A stretch of DNA of 64,000 nucleotides from JAISGQ01 sp045604965 (GCA_045604965.1 JAZUPB010000041.1:101144-165143), one strand, 5' to 3'; counted from the stretch's first letter, positions 18,512 to 26,611 are shown. Notes: a model not told the origin generated them from the letters alone. Made by a program: numbers and translations.

Positions 18512-19024
18512 TTATCGACTTGTGTTATTCACATTGCTTTTTTCAAACAGGGCAATTATGCGGTTAAACGCACCTGAAAAAGCATATACCATTGGGAGGA
18601 GAATTTCAATTACAGAGAAAATGATAGACAACACAACCGAGGAGTCAGCATCTAAAAAGCTTGCAACAGGGAAAACAATGTTATTGGGCAAGGTTATAAA
18701 AACACTCAGAAGTTTCTGCGCAGTCATAAGACTGTTATTTTCTATAGTACCAAACCTGAATCGATAAATCAACAGTAAATAGTGTATTAAAGATATAACG
18801 CATACTACTGCAGAAGAAATAATCAAACTGCGTTTGGGCATCTTGCAGAGCAGAACCATTCCCAGTACATAGAGCAATGTTGCAAGAATAAATCTTGCAG
18901 ACAAGCCGAAATAAGTTCCACTGTTCGAGACACTATTCATAACAAAACCGAATATCATCCCTCCGCACATAAACATAAATGGAACGCAGCAAAATCCCCA
19001 TATTTTTAATAGGGCATTTCTCAT
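18512..19024 (-). CDS. Hypothetical multi-pass membrane protein
   Basis: A 170-residue protein with four to five hydrophobic segments (about residues 6-30, 40-60, 67-90, 105-125 and 130-155) and short basic connecting loops. I do not recognise the family. It ends in a short polar tail. A single-gene unit is suggested by the terminator immediately downstream and the divergent gene upstream. GGTG-rich sequence precedes the ATG. No function is proposed. Confidence 0.65.
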   Translation of the reverse strand: MRNALLKIWGFCCVPFMFMCGGMIFGFVMNSVSNSGTYFGLSARFILATLLYVLGMVLLCKMPKRSLIISSAVVCVISLIHYLLLIYRFRFGTIENNSLMTAQKLLSVFITLPNNIVFPVASFLDADSSVVLSIIFSVIEILLPMVYAFSGAFNRIIALFEKSNVNNTSR

Positions 19025-19183
19025 TTATCACACCTGCCAACTTTTTAATCTATCTCATATATTAAAAGATAATCCGAATTCATTATAACGCTGCTAAAAC
19101 CAAAAGTAAATATGTACATTAGATGCCATTGTATTCTTAAAGTTGCGGACAATACTTTGCTGATTTTCTTTACACAACGTTTG

Positions 19184-19212
19184 TTGACAATACAATCAGG
19201 TTATGACATAAA
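19184..19212 (+). promoter_or_regulatory. Possible promoter for the 19,252 gene
   Basis: A perfect TTGACA at 19,184-19,189 is followed after 17 nt by CATAAA, a weak -10. It ends 39 nt before the start codon. Confidence 0.4.
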
Positions 19213-19251
19213 AAAGTATTAAATATCTTTGCGAAGGAAAGAGGATAAACA

Positions 19252-19815
19252 ATGGCAGAGTGTTATACTGAACTCGGAATAAAAAATTTTAATCAGAATA
19301 AATTCAGCAAATGGTTTAAAAAGCAAACTGATTTATCTGTATACTACAGCACCGCAGATAATTGGGATTTCTATGCAGAAATCGAGGTTGGCTATGGCGG
19401 ATATTTCTGGGAAGCAATTGCTTTTATGATGATTAACGAATTCAGAGGCATCGCTTTCAAAGGATGTAATCAGCTTATTTTTAACGATCATCTTATCAGT
19501 ACCTCCTTTATGTGTGACGGAAACGAAGTTGTATTGACGCGCAGTCTTGAGCTTCCCTGTGATTGTGACGAGGACATTGACGATGAACTTTATGAAGAAC
19601 TCGACGATATGCGTATGCTTTGGGAAATCGAAAACGATATTCCGTACCTTGTAAAATTCTCTGCAGATGAGATTATTGCTTGTTCGGAAATATATAAAAA
19701 AGCAGGAAAAAGATTAGAAAAGGATTCTTTGATTGAATCTTTCTGCAATAAACACAATATTGCCAAGGAAAAATTCATCCAGTTTGCCACTATTCTTAAT
19801 TTCGATAAAAGATGA
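19252..19815 (+). CDS. Hypothetical acidic protein
   Basis: A 187-residue soluble protein with no recognised domain. A central aspartate/glutamate cluster (CDCDEDIDDELYEELDD) follows a region rich in aromatic residues (DNWDFYAEIEVGYGGYFWEA). The C-terminal 50 residues look helical (SEIYKKAGKRLEKDSLIESF). AAAGAGG lies before the ATG. It is followed by the long hairpin in front of spoVT, which could act as its terminator. Function unknown. Confidence 0.65.
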   Translation: MAECYTELGIKNFNQNKFSKWFKKQTDLSVYYSTADNWDFYAEIEVGYGGYFWEAIAFMMINEFRGIAFKGCNQLIFNDHLISTSFMCDGNEVVLTRSLELPCDCDEDIDDELYEELDDMRMLWEIENDIPYLVKFSADEIIACSEIYKKAGKRLEKDSLIESFCNKHNIAKEKFIQFATILNFDKR

Positions 19816-19857
19816 CAAATGTTTTATTAATAGCAAATATAATTCGATAACAAGTAT

Positions 19858-19911
19858 AAATCTCCTTTGTTTACAGATAATAATCCCGAAATCTGTAGAC
19901 AAAGGAGATTT
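19858..19911 (+). promoter_or_regulatory. 21-bp hairpin that buries the spoVT ribosome binding site
   Basis: Arms 19,858-19,878 and 19,891-19,911 pair over 21 bp with one G-U pair and a 12-nt loop. The 3' arm contains AAAGGAGA, the only good ribosome binding site for spoVT, and a run of six T begins inside its end. The structure could be a terminator for the upstream gene, a leader attenuator, or a translation block for spoVT. A TATAAT hexamer at 19,838-19,843 could place a start site just before it. Confidence 0.75.
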
Positions 19912-19918
19912 TTTATAT

Positions 19919-20461
19919 ATGAAAGCAACAGGAATTGTGAGAAGAATAGACGACCTCGGTCGTGTTGTTATTCCGAAGGAAATCAGGAGAACTATGAGAA
20001 TCCGCGAAGGCGACCCGCTTGAGATCTATACAGATAATGACGGCGAAGTGATTTTCAAAAAATATTCACCCATTGGCGAGCTCTCACCCCACTCTATGCA
20101 GTACGCTGAAGTATTATGCAAAAGTACAGGATATCCCGCACTTATCTGTGACCGCGATCATATTGTAGCTGCGTCAGGTGTATCCAAAAAGGAATATCTC
20201 GAACGACGCATTACAAGTGAACTGGAAGCACTTATCGAAAATCGTGAAAATTATATCTCACGAACCAATGATATTCATAAGTTTGTTTCTGTAGAAGGTA
20301 TTGACCGCCGAACTGTTGCCGCGTTTCCTATTATTGCTTCCGGCGATATTTCCGGCGCAGTAATTTTGCTTGAAAATGATTCGGGCTCATATCCGAATGA
20401 AACCGAAATCAAAATGGCTCAGCTCACCGCCGATTTTCTCGGCAGACAGATCGAAGAATAG
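19919..20461 (+). CDS. spoVT: Stage V sporulation protein T, AbrB-type regulator
   Basis: The protein begins MKATGIVRRIDDLGRVVIPK and continues EIRRTMRIREGDPLEIY, the SpoVT/AbrB swapped-hairpin DNA-binding domain. The remaining 125 residues match the GAF-like C-terminal domain of SpoVT, and the 180-residue length is right. In Bacillus SpoVT modulates sigma-G-dependent forespore genes. An in-frame extension upstream exists but starts inside the preceding gene; the ATG at 19,919 with AAGGAG is the real start. It is separated from the yab cluster by 6 kb and lies on the opposite strand. Confidence 0.94.
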   Translation: MKATGIVRRIDDLGRVVIPKEIRRTMRIREGDPLEIYTDNDGEVIFKKYSPIGELSPHSMQYAEVLCKSTGYPALICDRDHIVAASGVSKKEYLERRITSELEALIENRENYISRTNDIHKFVSVEGIDRRTVAAFPIIASGDISGAVILLENDSGSYPNETEIKMAQLTADFLGRQIEE

Positions 20462-20465
20462 TATA

Positions 20466-20500
20466 AAAAGCTCCATCTTTAATCATTAGATGGAGCTTTT
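20466..20500 (+). terminator. Intrinsic terminator after spoVT
   Basis: AAAAGCTCCATCT and AGATGGAGCTTTT are perfect 13-bp arms around a 9-nt loop. The symmetric A/T flanks allow use from the converging sugar transferase gene too. Confidence 0.88.
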
Positions 20501-20520
20501 ACTTTCAGAAAAGTATGTAC

Positions 20521-21285
20521 TTATTCACCTTTTCCGGTAAACACGTGACCGAATGTTTTAAATATAAGAACTATATCAATCCACCAGTTACGCTTCTTGA
20601 TGTATTTCATATCCTGCTCGTAGCAAAACTCAAAATCTGCTTCGTTACGTGCAGCAAGCTGCCAGTAACAAGTAAGACCGCCCTTTACAGCCAAACGCTT
20701 TGTCCATTCAATTTCATAGAGAACAACTTCTCTCGGAAGCGGGGGACGAGGTCCGACAAAACTCATATCACCGACAAAAATGTTAAAAAGCTGCGGAAGT
20801 TCATCAATACTTGTTTTCCTTATTTTCTGACCAAACGGAGTTATGCGCGGGTCGTTTTCTGCCTTAAACATCAGACCGTTGCTTGCTTTATTCTGTGACA
20901 ATACATCCTTTAACCGTTCCTCCGCATCAACATACATACTTCTGAACTTAAGCATTGTAAAGATCTTTCCGTTTTTTCCTACTCTCTTTTGCTTAAACAA
21001 CGCAGGACCCGGACTTTCTTTTTTGATCTTTAATGCGACAATAAGGAATATCGGTGACAGAAGAATGATAGCTATTGCAGATGCGAAAATATCAAATATT
21101 CTCTTCACAAAGCTATAAATATACTTTTTCTTAACCGCTGAACATACTCTAACTATTTCCGGTCTCATTTCGGAAATTTTAACAAGATTTTTCTCTTCTA
21201 TCTGAGCCTGTGTTTCTTCTCTTACCTGTTCACTGTCAGGTAAATTTTCTATCGACAACTCTTTTTCTTCAACCGTTGTCTGCAT
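20521..21285 (-). CDS. Priming sugar-phosphate transferase (undecaprenyl-phosphate)
   Basis: The enzyme attaches the first sugar-1-phosphate to undecaprenyl phosphate for surface glycan synthesis. A single membrane helix (residues about 65-88, DIFASAIAIILLSPIFLIVAL split) precedes the catalytic core with KESPGPALFKQKRVG, FTMLKFRSM, RKTSIDELPQLFN and DMSFVGPRPPLPREV, all diagnostic of Bac_transf/PF02397. The first 60 residues are an extra acidic, helical extension. At 254 residues it is a short, monotopic type lacking the WcaJ multi-helix N-terminus. It follows the LCP gene by 25 nt and likely serves the region-1 operon, which has no priming enzyme in view. Confidence 0.93.
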   Translation of the reverse strand: MQTTVEEKELSIENLPDSEQVREETQAQIEEKNLVKISEMRPEIVRVCSAVKKKYIYSFVKRIFDIFASAIAIILLSPIFLIVALKIKKESPGPALFKQKRVGKNGKIFTMLKFRSMYVDAEERLKDVLSQNKASNGLMFKAENDPRITPFGQKIRKTSIDELPQLFNIFVGDMSFVGPRPPLPREVVLYEIEWTKRLAVKGGLTCYWQLAARNEADFEFCYEQDMKYIKKRNWWIDIVLIFKTFGHVFTGKGE

Positions 21286-21310
21286 ACATCTGACTCCTTT
21301 CTGCTCTGCA

Positions 21311-22324
21311 TTACTGATATATAAATTCCTCTATTATCTGACTGTTCTTCTTATAATTAACATTACTGCACACGCCCGTATACGTACCCTTCTGAGGAAT
21401 TGTCATATCATCAATCGAATATTTCAGCATCTTTGGTGCATTAAGAAGAAGCGAAGTTATTTCTGATTTTTCCATATTTGTTTGGATAAGCGGTAATATC
21501 TCATTTGCCACGCCGTCTATCTCACTTACAGAAAGCGTTTTTGCCTGACTCTGTATCGCCTTGATCACTTTTCTTTGTCTCTTGATGCGAGCCCAGTCAC
21601 TGTCAATATATCTCAATCTGGAATACTGAAGTGCTTCAAAGCCGTTTAGATGGTTTTTTCCTGATTCAACTTTTCTTGACAACTGCGCTGTATTTGTTCT
21701 TATTTCGTGATTAAGTGCCTTTGCTTCTTTTTCTGTTAGTGTGATATCAACACCGCCTACAGCGTCAATTATCTTTTTAAATATACTGAAATTCACTCGA
21801 ACATATTTATCTACATCTACATTGAAATGTGACTGTATCTCCGAAATCACATACTTAGGTCCACCATAATGAAACGAATTTCCCAAGAGTGACTTTTGAC
21901 CGTTTGGCATTTTAACCGGTATTGCTCTTTCGAAAGAAATCAACTTAATTTTTCCGTTTTTATTATCAATTGACAGCAACATAACAACATCTGATCTGGA
22001 TGTTCTTGAGAGCTTACTCCCTCTTTCATCAGTACCCAGCAAAAGAATATTTGTAATATTTTTATCCTTGTGCTTTTTTTCATCAGGGAATTCCATTTCT
22101 GTTTCACCGACAGCTAAATCCGTAACACTCAGATACTCTTCAACAAGCTCTTCATCACTGCCTGATATAACCCATTCATCATCCAGATTCTGATAGCTTA
22201 TCATATTAAGCTTTTGATTAATATAAATCGCAGCCACAGCCGATATAATACCGATCAGAAAAATCAAAGCTGCTGCCGAAATCGTCACTACTCTGACCCA
22301 TTTTCTAGAAAAAATTTGTCTCAT
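21311..22324 (-). CDS. LytR-CpsA-Psr (LCP) family glycan ligase
   Basis: LCP proteins transfer undecaprenyl-linked teichoic acids or capsules to peptidoglycan outside the membrane. This 337-residue protein has an N-terminal membrane anchor (VVTISAAALIFLIGIISAVA), then NILLLGTDERG, RSDVVMLLSID, ERAIPVKMP (family: RDT...V.IP) and the arginine-rich LRYIDSDWARIKRQRKVI. I use the ATG at 22,322-22,324; the in-frame GTG upstream overlaps the AAAGGTGG ribosome binding site. It lies between a lipoprotein gene and a priming sugar transferase gene, consistent with attachment of the glycan made in region 1. Confidence 0.93.
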   Translation of the reverse strand: MRQIFSRKWVRVVTISAAALIFLIGIISAVAAIYINQKLNMISYQNLDDEWVISGSDEELVEEYLSVTDLAVGETEMEFPDEKKHKDKNITNILLLGTDERGSKLSRTSRSDVVMLLSIDNKNGKIKLISFERAIPVKMPNGQKSLLGNSFHYGGPKYVISEIQSHFNVDVDKYVRVNFSIFKKIIDAVGGVDITLTEKEAKALNHEIRTNTAQLSRKVESGKNHLNGFEALQYSRLRYIDSDWARIKRQRKVIKAIQSQAKTLSVSEIDGVANEILPLIQTNMEKSEITSLLLNAPKMLKYSIDDMTIPQKGTYTGVCSNVNYKKNSQIIEEFIYQ

Positions 22325-22391
22325 AGCTTTCCCACCTTTCACCTGAGTTTATCCTCATCGGCGTTCAAAGTTCCAATTTATTACTTTTAGA

Positions 22392-23117
22392 TTATACATA
22401 ATATTCTTCGGGAATACTAATTTCAATAATCGGTGCCCCTGCATCTGATTTTAATCCAAATTCACCCGATGTAGTCACCACTGCGATTTTATTGTTTGCT
22501 GTAACAATTACACAGTAATTCAAAACATCCTTTTTGAATATCTCGTCGCTGTAATTGTCCGAAACAAGACAATCCATACTCAGAAGTCTTTCATACAGCT
22601 TATGTGCAATATACTCGGAAACCTGCTTCTTATCCTCGAATAAAATCGATAAATCTATCTTTTTTCCTGTTTCTGCATCATAGTTAAAAATGTAGTTGTG
22701 TTTGAACGTCTCAAAATCATCATCATCATCTGAAAATGTCTGTTCAATGCTTACTGAACAGCTTATATATTTTCCGTCATTGCAATGAACCTTGTAAGTG
22801 CCGATTTCACTGCACTTATATTCTGAAATATCTGAGTTTGATATTGATTTTTCCGCTTTTTCAATGCGTAATTTTGTCTCTGCTTCAGATAAACATCCGC
22901 TTATCTCTTCATTTATTTTATTTTGAGCATTTTCATCAGATAAATTTTTTATAAAAGGAATTGCATATCTCCCGAAAATATCCGTCTCAGAAACAGTGAG
23001 ATATTTTTCCGTATATGAAGGATGTCTCTCATCCTTGTTATTCTTACTTTTTGAACACCCTGCTATAGCAAGCAGGAAAAGCAAAACCAATACTGCTGCT
23101 GTTATTCTGCTTCGCAT
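22392..23117 (-). CDS. Lipoprotein, RsiV-like (DUF4163/DUF3298)
   Basis: A 241-residue lipoprotein: the signal peptide VLVLLFLLAIAGC ends in a lipobox, so the mature Cys would be lipidated and the protein sits on the outer face of the membrane. The C-terminal region (NYIFNYDAETGKKIDLSILF, then an alpha/beta stretch ending IEISIPEEYYV) resembles the DUF4163/DUF3298 pair found in RsiV, which binds lysozyme. No RsiV-type anti-sigma part is present. It is the first gene of the lipoprotein-LCP-sugar transferase unit. Its role is unknown; sensing or protection at the wall is a guess. Confidence 0.75.
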   Translation of the reverse strand: MRSRITAAVLVLLFLLAIAGCSKSKNNKDERHPSYTEKYLTVSETDIFGRYAIPFIKNLSDENAQNKINEEISGCLSEAETKLRIEKAEKSISNSDISEYKCSEIGTYKVHCNDGKYISCSVSIEQTFSDDDDDFETFKHNYIFNYDAETGKKIDLSILFEDKKQVSEYIAHKLYERLLSMDCLVSDNYSDEIFKKDVLNYCVIVTANNKIAVVTTSGEFGLKSDAGAPIIEISIPEEYYV

Positions 23118-23213
23118 TATGCTACCCCCTACATTTATTAATTATACTAAAATATCATTCTTGCGTCAATTGAAATGTCAACTATAAATATTACCTTTAT
23201 TAAGGAGATTCTT

Positions 23214-23318
23214 ATGCTATTTTTTCGTTTCATTCTTATATTATTAGCGATGATTTTAGTTTTTATTTCTATTAGATTAATTATTAAATCTGCATATAGT
23301 GATGAAAAAAATAAATGA
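23214..23318 (+). CDS. 34-residue single-pass membrane peptide
   Basis: The short frame encodes MLFFRFILILLAMILVFIS followed by IRLIIKSAYSDEKNK, one hydrophobic helix with a short charged C-terminal tail. AAGGAG lies 6 nt before the ATG, which supports real translation. It stands between the divergent lipoprotein gene and an XRE regulator that has its own promoter. I do not recognise a family; type I toxin, membrane-protein modulator or sporulation peptide are all possible. Confidence 0.5.
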   Translation: MLFFRFILILLAMILVFISIRLIIKSAYSDEKNK

Positions 23319-23368
23319 TCAGCCCTAAAATCATCCGCACAAACTTTGTCAAAAAATGTCGAATGTTG

Positions 23369-23397
23369 TTGATTTGCACATATATTGAGTATATAAT
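23369..23397 (+). promoter_or_regulatory. Sigma-A promoter of the XRE regulator gene
   Basis: TTGATT (23,369-23,374) and TATAAT (23,392-23,397) are 17 nt apart and lie 41 nt before the start codon. Confidence 0.75.
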
Positions 23398-23437
23398 ATT
23401 GCTAATACAGGCGGAACGATATAAAAGGAGCTTATTT

Positions 23438-23875
23438 ATGACAGCAGAACAAAAGCCTACAGAATTTATTCATAACCGATTAAAATACTACAGAAATATC
23501 AACGGACTGACTCAGCGTCAAGTTGCGGCTGCACTTGGAATTGATCGATCAACATACACATATTACGAAACCGGAAGATCAAATCCGAATTTGGATATAT
23601 TAAGCAAGGTTTGTTCTATATATCGCATTGATATCAGCTGTTTGCTGAATTCAGAAGAAACCTATCAAACCGTCGGAGACTCTTCCGTTAATTCATCACC
23701 CTCTGACAAAATCGAAACTACCACTGATGATTCCAGTCAGCTTTCACTTAACCAATTAACTCGTGATGAACAGAATCTCATTCTTAAATTCAGGCTTTAT
23801 ACAAAAAAACAAAGAGAAGAGCTCTTATGCTCATTAGGCGTTAAAGAGAAAAAGCAATCCGATAACAACTCATAA
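23438..23875 (+). CDS. XRE-family transcriptional regulator
   Basis: Residues 10-65 form a Cro/CI helix-turn-helix: LKYYRNINGLTQRQVAAALG then IDRSTYTYYETGRSNPNLD. The C-terminal 80 residues are polar, Ser/Thr-rich and then helical (RDEQNLILKFRLYTKKQREE), with no known ligand domain. The ATG at 23,438 has AAAGGAG 8 nt upstream; an in-frame extension to 23,315 runs through the promoter and is rejected. It is a single-gene unit ending at a strong terminator. Its targets are unknown. Confidence 0.9.
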   Translation: MTAEQKPTEFIHNRLKYYRNINGLTQRQVAAALGIDRSTYTYYETGRSNPNLDILSKVCSIYRIDISCLLNSEETYQTVGDSSVNSSPSDKIETTTDDSSQLSLNQLTRDEQNLILKFRLYTKKQREELLCSLGVKEKKQSDNNS

Positions 23876-23880
23876 CAGAC

Positions 23881-23908
23881 AAAAGGCAGCAGGCTACTGC
23901 TGCCTTTT
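23881..23908 (+). terminator. Intrinsic terminator of the XRE gene
   Basis: AAAAGGCAGCAG and CTGCTGCCTTTT form a perfect 12-bp stem with a 4-nt loop. Confidence 0.88.
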
Positions 23909-24001
23909 ATTAACATTCTATTAACTTACATAAAAACGCTTGATTTTCTTTTAATTATTCTTCATAATTTTTAATATCGAATATTAGCAGGATGTGATTA
24001 A

Positions 24002-25024
24002 ATGTCAGAGAATATGCCTATAAACAAAAAAGAAGAAAAGAAAAAAAATAAGCTTCAGAAGAAAGCATTAAAGCAGCAGGCAAAGACAGAAAAAAGGCAC
24101 AAACGCAAAAGAATTCCCGATAAGAAATTCTTTAACTATAAGAAAAAAAGAGGCGATCGCCACGATGGTTGGCGCGTTCACAGCAGCGATCCGGTATTTT
24201 ATCTGATTCCTCATATTATGCGCACCCGTCTTGATTCTATGGTCTTCTTCGAGGAAAGAGTAGACATCGAAGAACTTGACAAATTTGTCCGTAAGGTTCG
24301 CAGAGAAGGCGAAATGCCTCAGCTGGCACGCGTAATTGTTTTTATGGCTGCTTTTGTCCGTGCCTTTTCCCAATATCCGAAGCTTAACCGTTTTGTTATC
24401 GGCGGAAGAATTTATGCGCGAAACACTTTGGAAATTTCTATGACCATCAAGCGTGAAATGACCATTGATGCCCCTGAAGAAACAATAAAGGTGAAATTCG
24501 ATCCCGATTTTACTCTACAGCAGGTTTATGATGCTGTTATGGCTGAAATCAATAAGGTCAAGGGATCAAAGGAAGCAACCGGATCTACAAATGATACAGG
24601 CACTGTAGTCGGAATCGTTTCTTCTCTTCCTAACTGGCTTATTCGCGGCGTTGTCAGCCATATTCGCAGAAAGGATAATAAGAAGGGTACATATAAGCTT
24701 ATCAAGGAAGTTAGTCCTTTCCATACCTCTGTATTTATTACTGATATTGGATCTGTCGGTATCGGTTCTGTTTATCATCATCTTTATGAATTCGGTACCT
24801 GCTCAATCTTTGCAGGTGTTGGTAAAAAGGAAAAGATGTTTGTACGTGAAGACAATGGTGAAATTCGCGATCATCAGAGCATTAATCTGAGATTTACCGT
24901 AGATGAAAGAATCGGTGACGGTTACTACTACGGCAAAGCAATAAGATATATCACTCATCTTCTCAAGCATCCGGATGAGCTTCTTACACCTCCCGAAACT
25001 ATTATAGAGGATCCCCTCCACTGA
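24002..25024 (+). CDS. E2/CAT-fold acyltransferase-like protein, catalytic His apparently missing
   Basis: After a very basic first 55 residues (Lys/Arg/Gln-rich), the protein follows the 2-oxoacid dehydrogenase E2 / chloramphenicol acetyltransferase fold: PQLARVIVFMAAFVRAFSQY, then SPFHTSVFITDIGSVGIGSV, then the C-terminal motif FTVDERIGDGYYYGKAI. In true E2 and CAT enzymes the last motif has a catalytic His (DHRxxDG or HHxxxDG); here Glu takes that place. No lipoyl or E1/E3 genes are nearby. I therefore call it E2-like with doubtful acyltransferase activity. It has 340 residues and its own terminator. Confidence 0.7.
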   Translation: MSENMPINKKEEKKKNKLQKKALKQQAKTEKRHKRKRIPDKKFFNYKKKRGDRHDGWRVHSSDPVFYLIPHIMRTRLDSMVFFEERVDIEELDKFVRKVRREGEMPQLARVIVFMAAFVRAFSQYPKLNRFVIGGRIYARNTLEISMTIKREMTIDAPEETIKVKFDPDFTLQQVYDAVMAEINKVKGSKEATGSTNDTGTVVGIVSSLPNWLIRGVVSHIRRKDNKKGTYKLIKEVSPFHTSVFITDIGSVGIGSVYHHLYEFGTCSIFAGVGKKEKMFVREDNGEIRDHQSINLRFTVDERIGDGYYYGKAIRYITHLLKHPDELLTPPETIIEDPLH

Positions 25025-25041
25025 TTATTTAGTAAATATTT

Positions 25042-25082
25042 AAATCCCTGAGCCGGGATTCAACTCCGGCTCAGGGATTTTT
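25042..25082. terminator. Bidirectional intrinsic terminator
   Basis: AAATCCCTGAGCCGG and CCGGCTCAGGGATTT are 15-bp perfect arms. It can serve the E2-like gene (plus) and hpf (minus). Confidence 0.9.
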
Positions 25083-25111
25083 CAATTCAATTTAAATTTT
25101 AAATTGACAGC

Positions 25112-25657
25112 TTATTTTCCGGCAGGCTGAAGCAGACCGTAACCGCCGTCTTTTCTTGCATAAACAACATTGATCTCATCAGTCTCATTATTGCGGAACA
25201 TAAAGAACTGGTGACCAATCAGATTCATCTGCAGAATTGCTTCTTCCACATCCATAGGTTTAACAGGAATATCCTTGGTTTTGACGAGCTCATATTCCTC
25301 TTCCTCATCGTCGCCAAGCTCTTCAGGCACCTCATACATCGGTTCAAAGTTGAGATTCTGTCCGCTCTTATTTCTCTTCTCAAGCTTTGTCTTGTTTTTA
25401 CGAATCTGTCCGCTGAGCTTTTCAACTGCAACATCCAACGCTTCGTCAATATCCATTGATGTATGTTCTACTCTATAAATAAAGCTGCTGCTTCTTATTG
25501 TTATCTCAACCTTGTAACTGTTACGCTCGTGTGTGACAGTTACATTTGCATCAGCATCTTCTCCAAAATACCTGTCATACTTCGATAACTTCTTTTCAAC
25601 TCTTTCTTTGTAAGAATCTCTTAAATTTACTTTACGTCCAAATATCGTTGTTTTCAT
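25112..25657 (-). CDS. hpf: Ribosome hibernation promoting factor, long form
   Basis: Long HPF drives 100S ribosome dimer formation in stationary phase. Residues 1-100 form the HPF/RaiA domain (TIFGRKVNLRDSYKERVEKK, VEHTSMDIDEALDVAVEKL). An acidic linker (ELGDDEEEEYEL) leads to the C-terminal dimerisation domain with KPMDVEEAILQMNLIGHQFF then MFRNNETDEINVVYARKDGG. The 181-residue length is standard for Gram-positive long HPF. A promoter and a small inverted repeat lie upstream. Confidence 0.95.
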   Translation of the reverse strand: MKTTIFGRKVNLRDSYKERVEKKLSKYDRYFGEDADANVTVTHERNSYKVEITIRSSSFIYRVEHTSMDIDEALDVAVEKLSGQIRKNKTKLEKRNKSGQNLNFEPMYEVPEELGDDEEEEYELVKTKDIPVKPMDVEEAILQMNLIGHQFFMFRNNETDEINVVYARKDGGYGLLQPAGK

Positions 25658-25685
25658 AACTGTCTCTCCTTTCGGATTCTGGCTT

Positions 25686-25744
25686 GTAATAAGTTTATAT
25701 CACTTATTACACTTACATTATAACATCATATACAATTTTTTCAA
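25686..25744 (-). promoter_or_regulatory. hpf promoter and leader inverted repeat
   Basis: On the minus strand TTGAAA (25,739-25,744) and TATAAT (25,717-25,722) are 16 nt apart. Just downstream, in the expected leader, GTAATAAG (25,686-25,693) and CTTATTAC (25,703-25,710) form an 8-bp inverted repeat that could be an operator or small hairpin. Confidence 0.6.
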
Positions 25745-25785
25745 TAGTTAATTTGTAAATTTTATATTTCTTGTTTAAATAAGAT

Positions 25786-25815
25786 AAAAATAAAGCGGAG
25801 TAAAATTACTCCGCC
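25786..25815 (-). terminator. Intrinsic terminator of the yab/divIC cluster
   Basis: GCGGAGTAA and TTACTCCGC arms are followed on the minus strand by TTTATTTTTAT. It closes the cluster after the S1-domain gene. Confidence 0.85.
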
Positions 25816-25820
25816 AATAA

Positions 25821-26267
25821 TTATTTTCTGCGAGAAGCATTGCGAGTAGGCTGGGCAAAACGCTTGAGATCACTCATCTTCTCGTCGCTTGTCTGCATAA
25901 ACTTGGAAAGCATATCATCAAAGCTTGCAGTTTCTGTAGTTGCTGCTCGGGAACCTTTGCTGTAATCATTGCGATAACCGTTGTTATGCGGTCTCGGTGA
26001 ATGATGATAATCGCCTCTTCCTCCTGCCGGCTGTTCGACAGCTTTCTTTATGGAAAGGCTGATCTTACCGTCATCACCAATAGTGAGAACCTTAACTTTC
26101 ACTTCCTGTCCAACGGACAAATGATCGGTTATTTCCTTGACGTATGTTGCTGCAACTTCAGAAATATGTACCATTCCTGTTTTGCCGCCTTCTAATTCAA
26201 CAAAAGCACCGAATTTTGTTATACCCGTAACTTTACCGGATAAAATTGAACCTACCTCGAACTGCAT
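25821..26267 (-). CDS. yabR: S1 domain RNA-binding protein, YabR-like
   Basis: Residues 1-73 form a single S1 OB-fold domain (VGSILSGKVTGITKFGAFVE, GKTGMVHISEVA, DGKISLSIKKA). A Gly/Arg/His/Asn-rich low-complexity linker follows, then a helical C-terminal tail. The 148-residue size and position after divIC match YabR of the Bacillus spoVT-yabR region. It probably binds RNA or the ribosome; its exact role is unclear. A G-rich stretch sits 13 nt before the ATG, longer than usual. Confidence 0.88.
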   Translation of the reverse strand: MQFEVGSILSGKVTGITKFGAFVELEGGKTGMVHISEVAATYVKEITDHLSVGQEVKVKVLTIGDDGKISLSIKKAVEQPAGGRGDYHHSPRPHNNGYRNDYSKGSRAATTETASFDDMLSKFMQTSDEKMSDLKRFAQPTRNASRRK

Positions 26268-26302
26268 AGAAAAAAATGTGCCCCCTCAAAATTTATCATT
26301 CA

Positions 26303-26611
26303 TCAGTTTCCTGCTGAATTTATGAATACCCTTTCACCGGGATAAACCATATCGAGCTTTTCACGCGCGACACGCTCAATATACTCGTCGTCACTTTCTT
26401 CCAGAAGCGCGTTAAGCTCGTCATTTTCGAGCAGCTGAGCATTGTAGCGTTCAACAAGCTCATCATACTCTTTCTGCTTATCTCCGATAGAAACATAGGA
26501 CTGGAGGACTGCAATACACATAATCAGGAAAACAATCGCTGCAGCTAATATACCAAGATTAAATCTGGTCAGCTTTATTGTTTTCAGCTTCTTCTTGATA
26601 GCCGACAGCAT
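26303..26611 (-). CDS. divIC: Septum formation initiator, DivIC/FtsB-like
   Basis: A 102-residue bitopic protein: basic N-terminus, one membrane helix (FNLGILAAAIVFLIMCIAVL), then a coiled coil (KQKEYDELVERYNAQLLEND) and a conserved end REKLDMVYPGERVF. This is the DivIC/FtsL-B family that joins the FtsQLB-type division complex. GGAGG precedes the ATG. Its place between yabQ and yabR is the conserved Firmicutes arrangement. Confidence 0.9.
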   Translation of the reverse strand: MLSAIKKKLKTIKLTRFNLGILAAAIVFLIMCIAVLQSYVSIGDKQKEYDELVERYNAQLLENDELNALLEESDDEYIERVAREKLDMVYPGERVFINSAGN

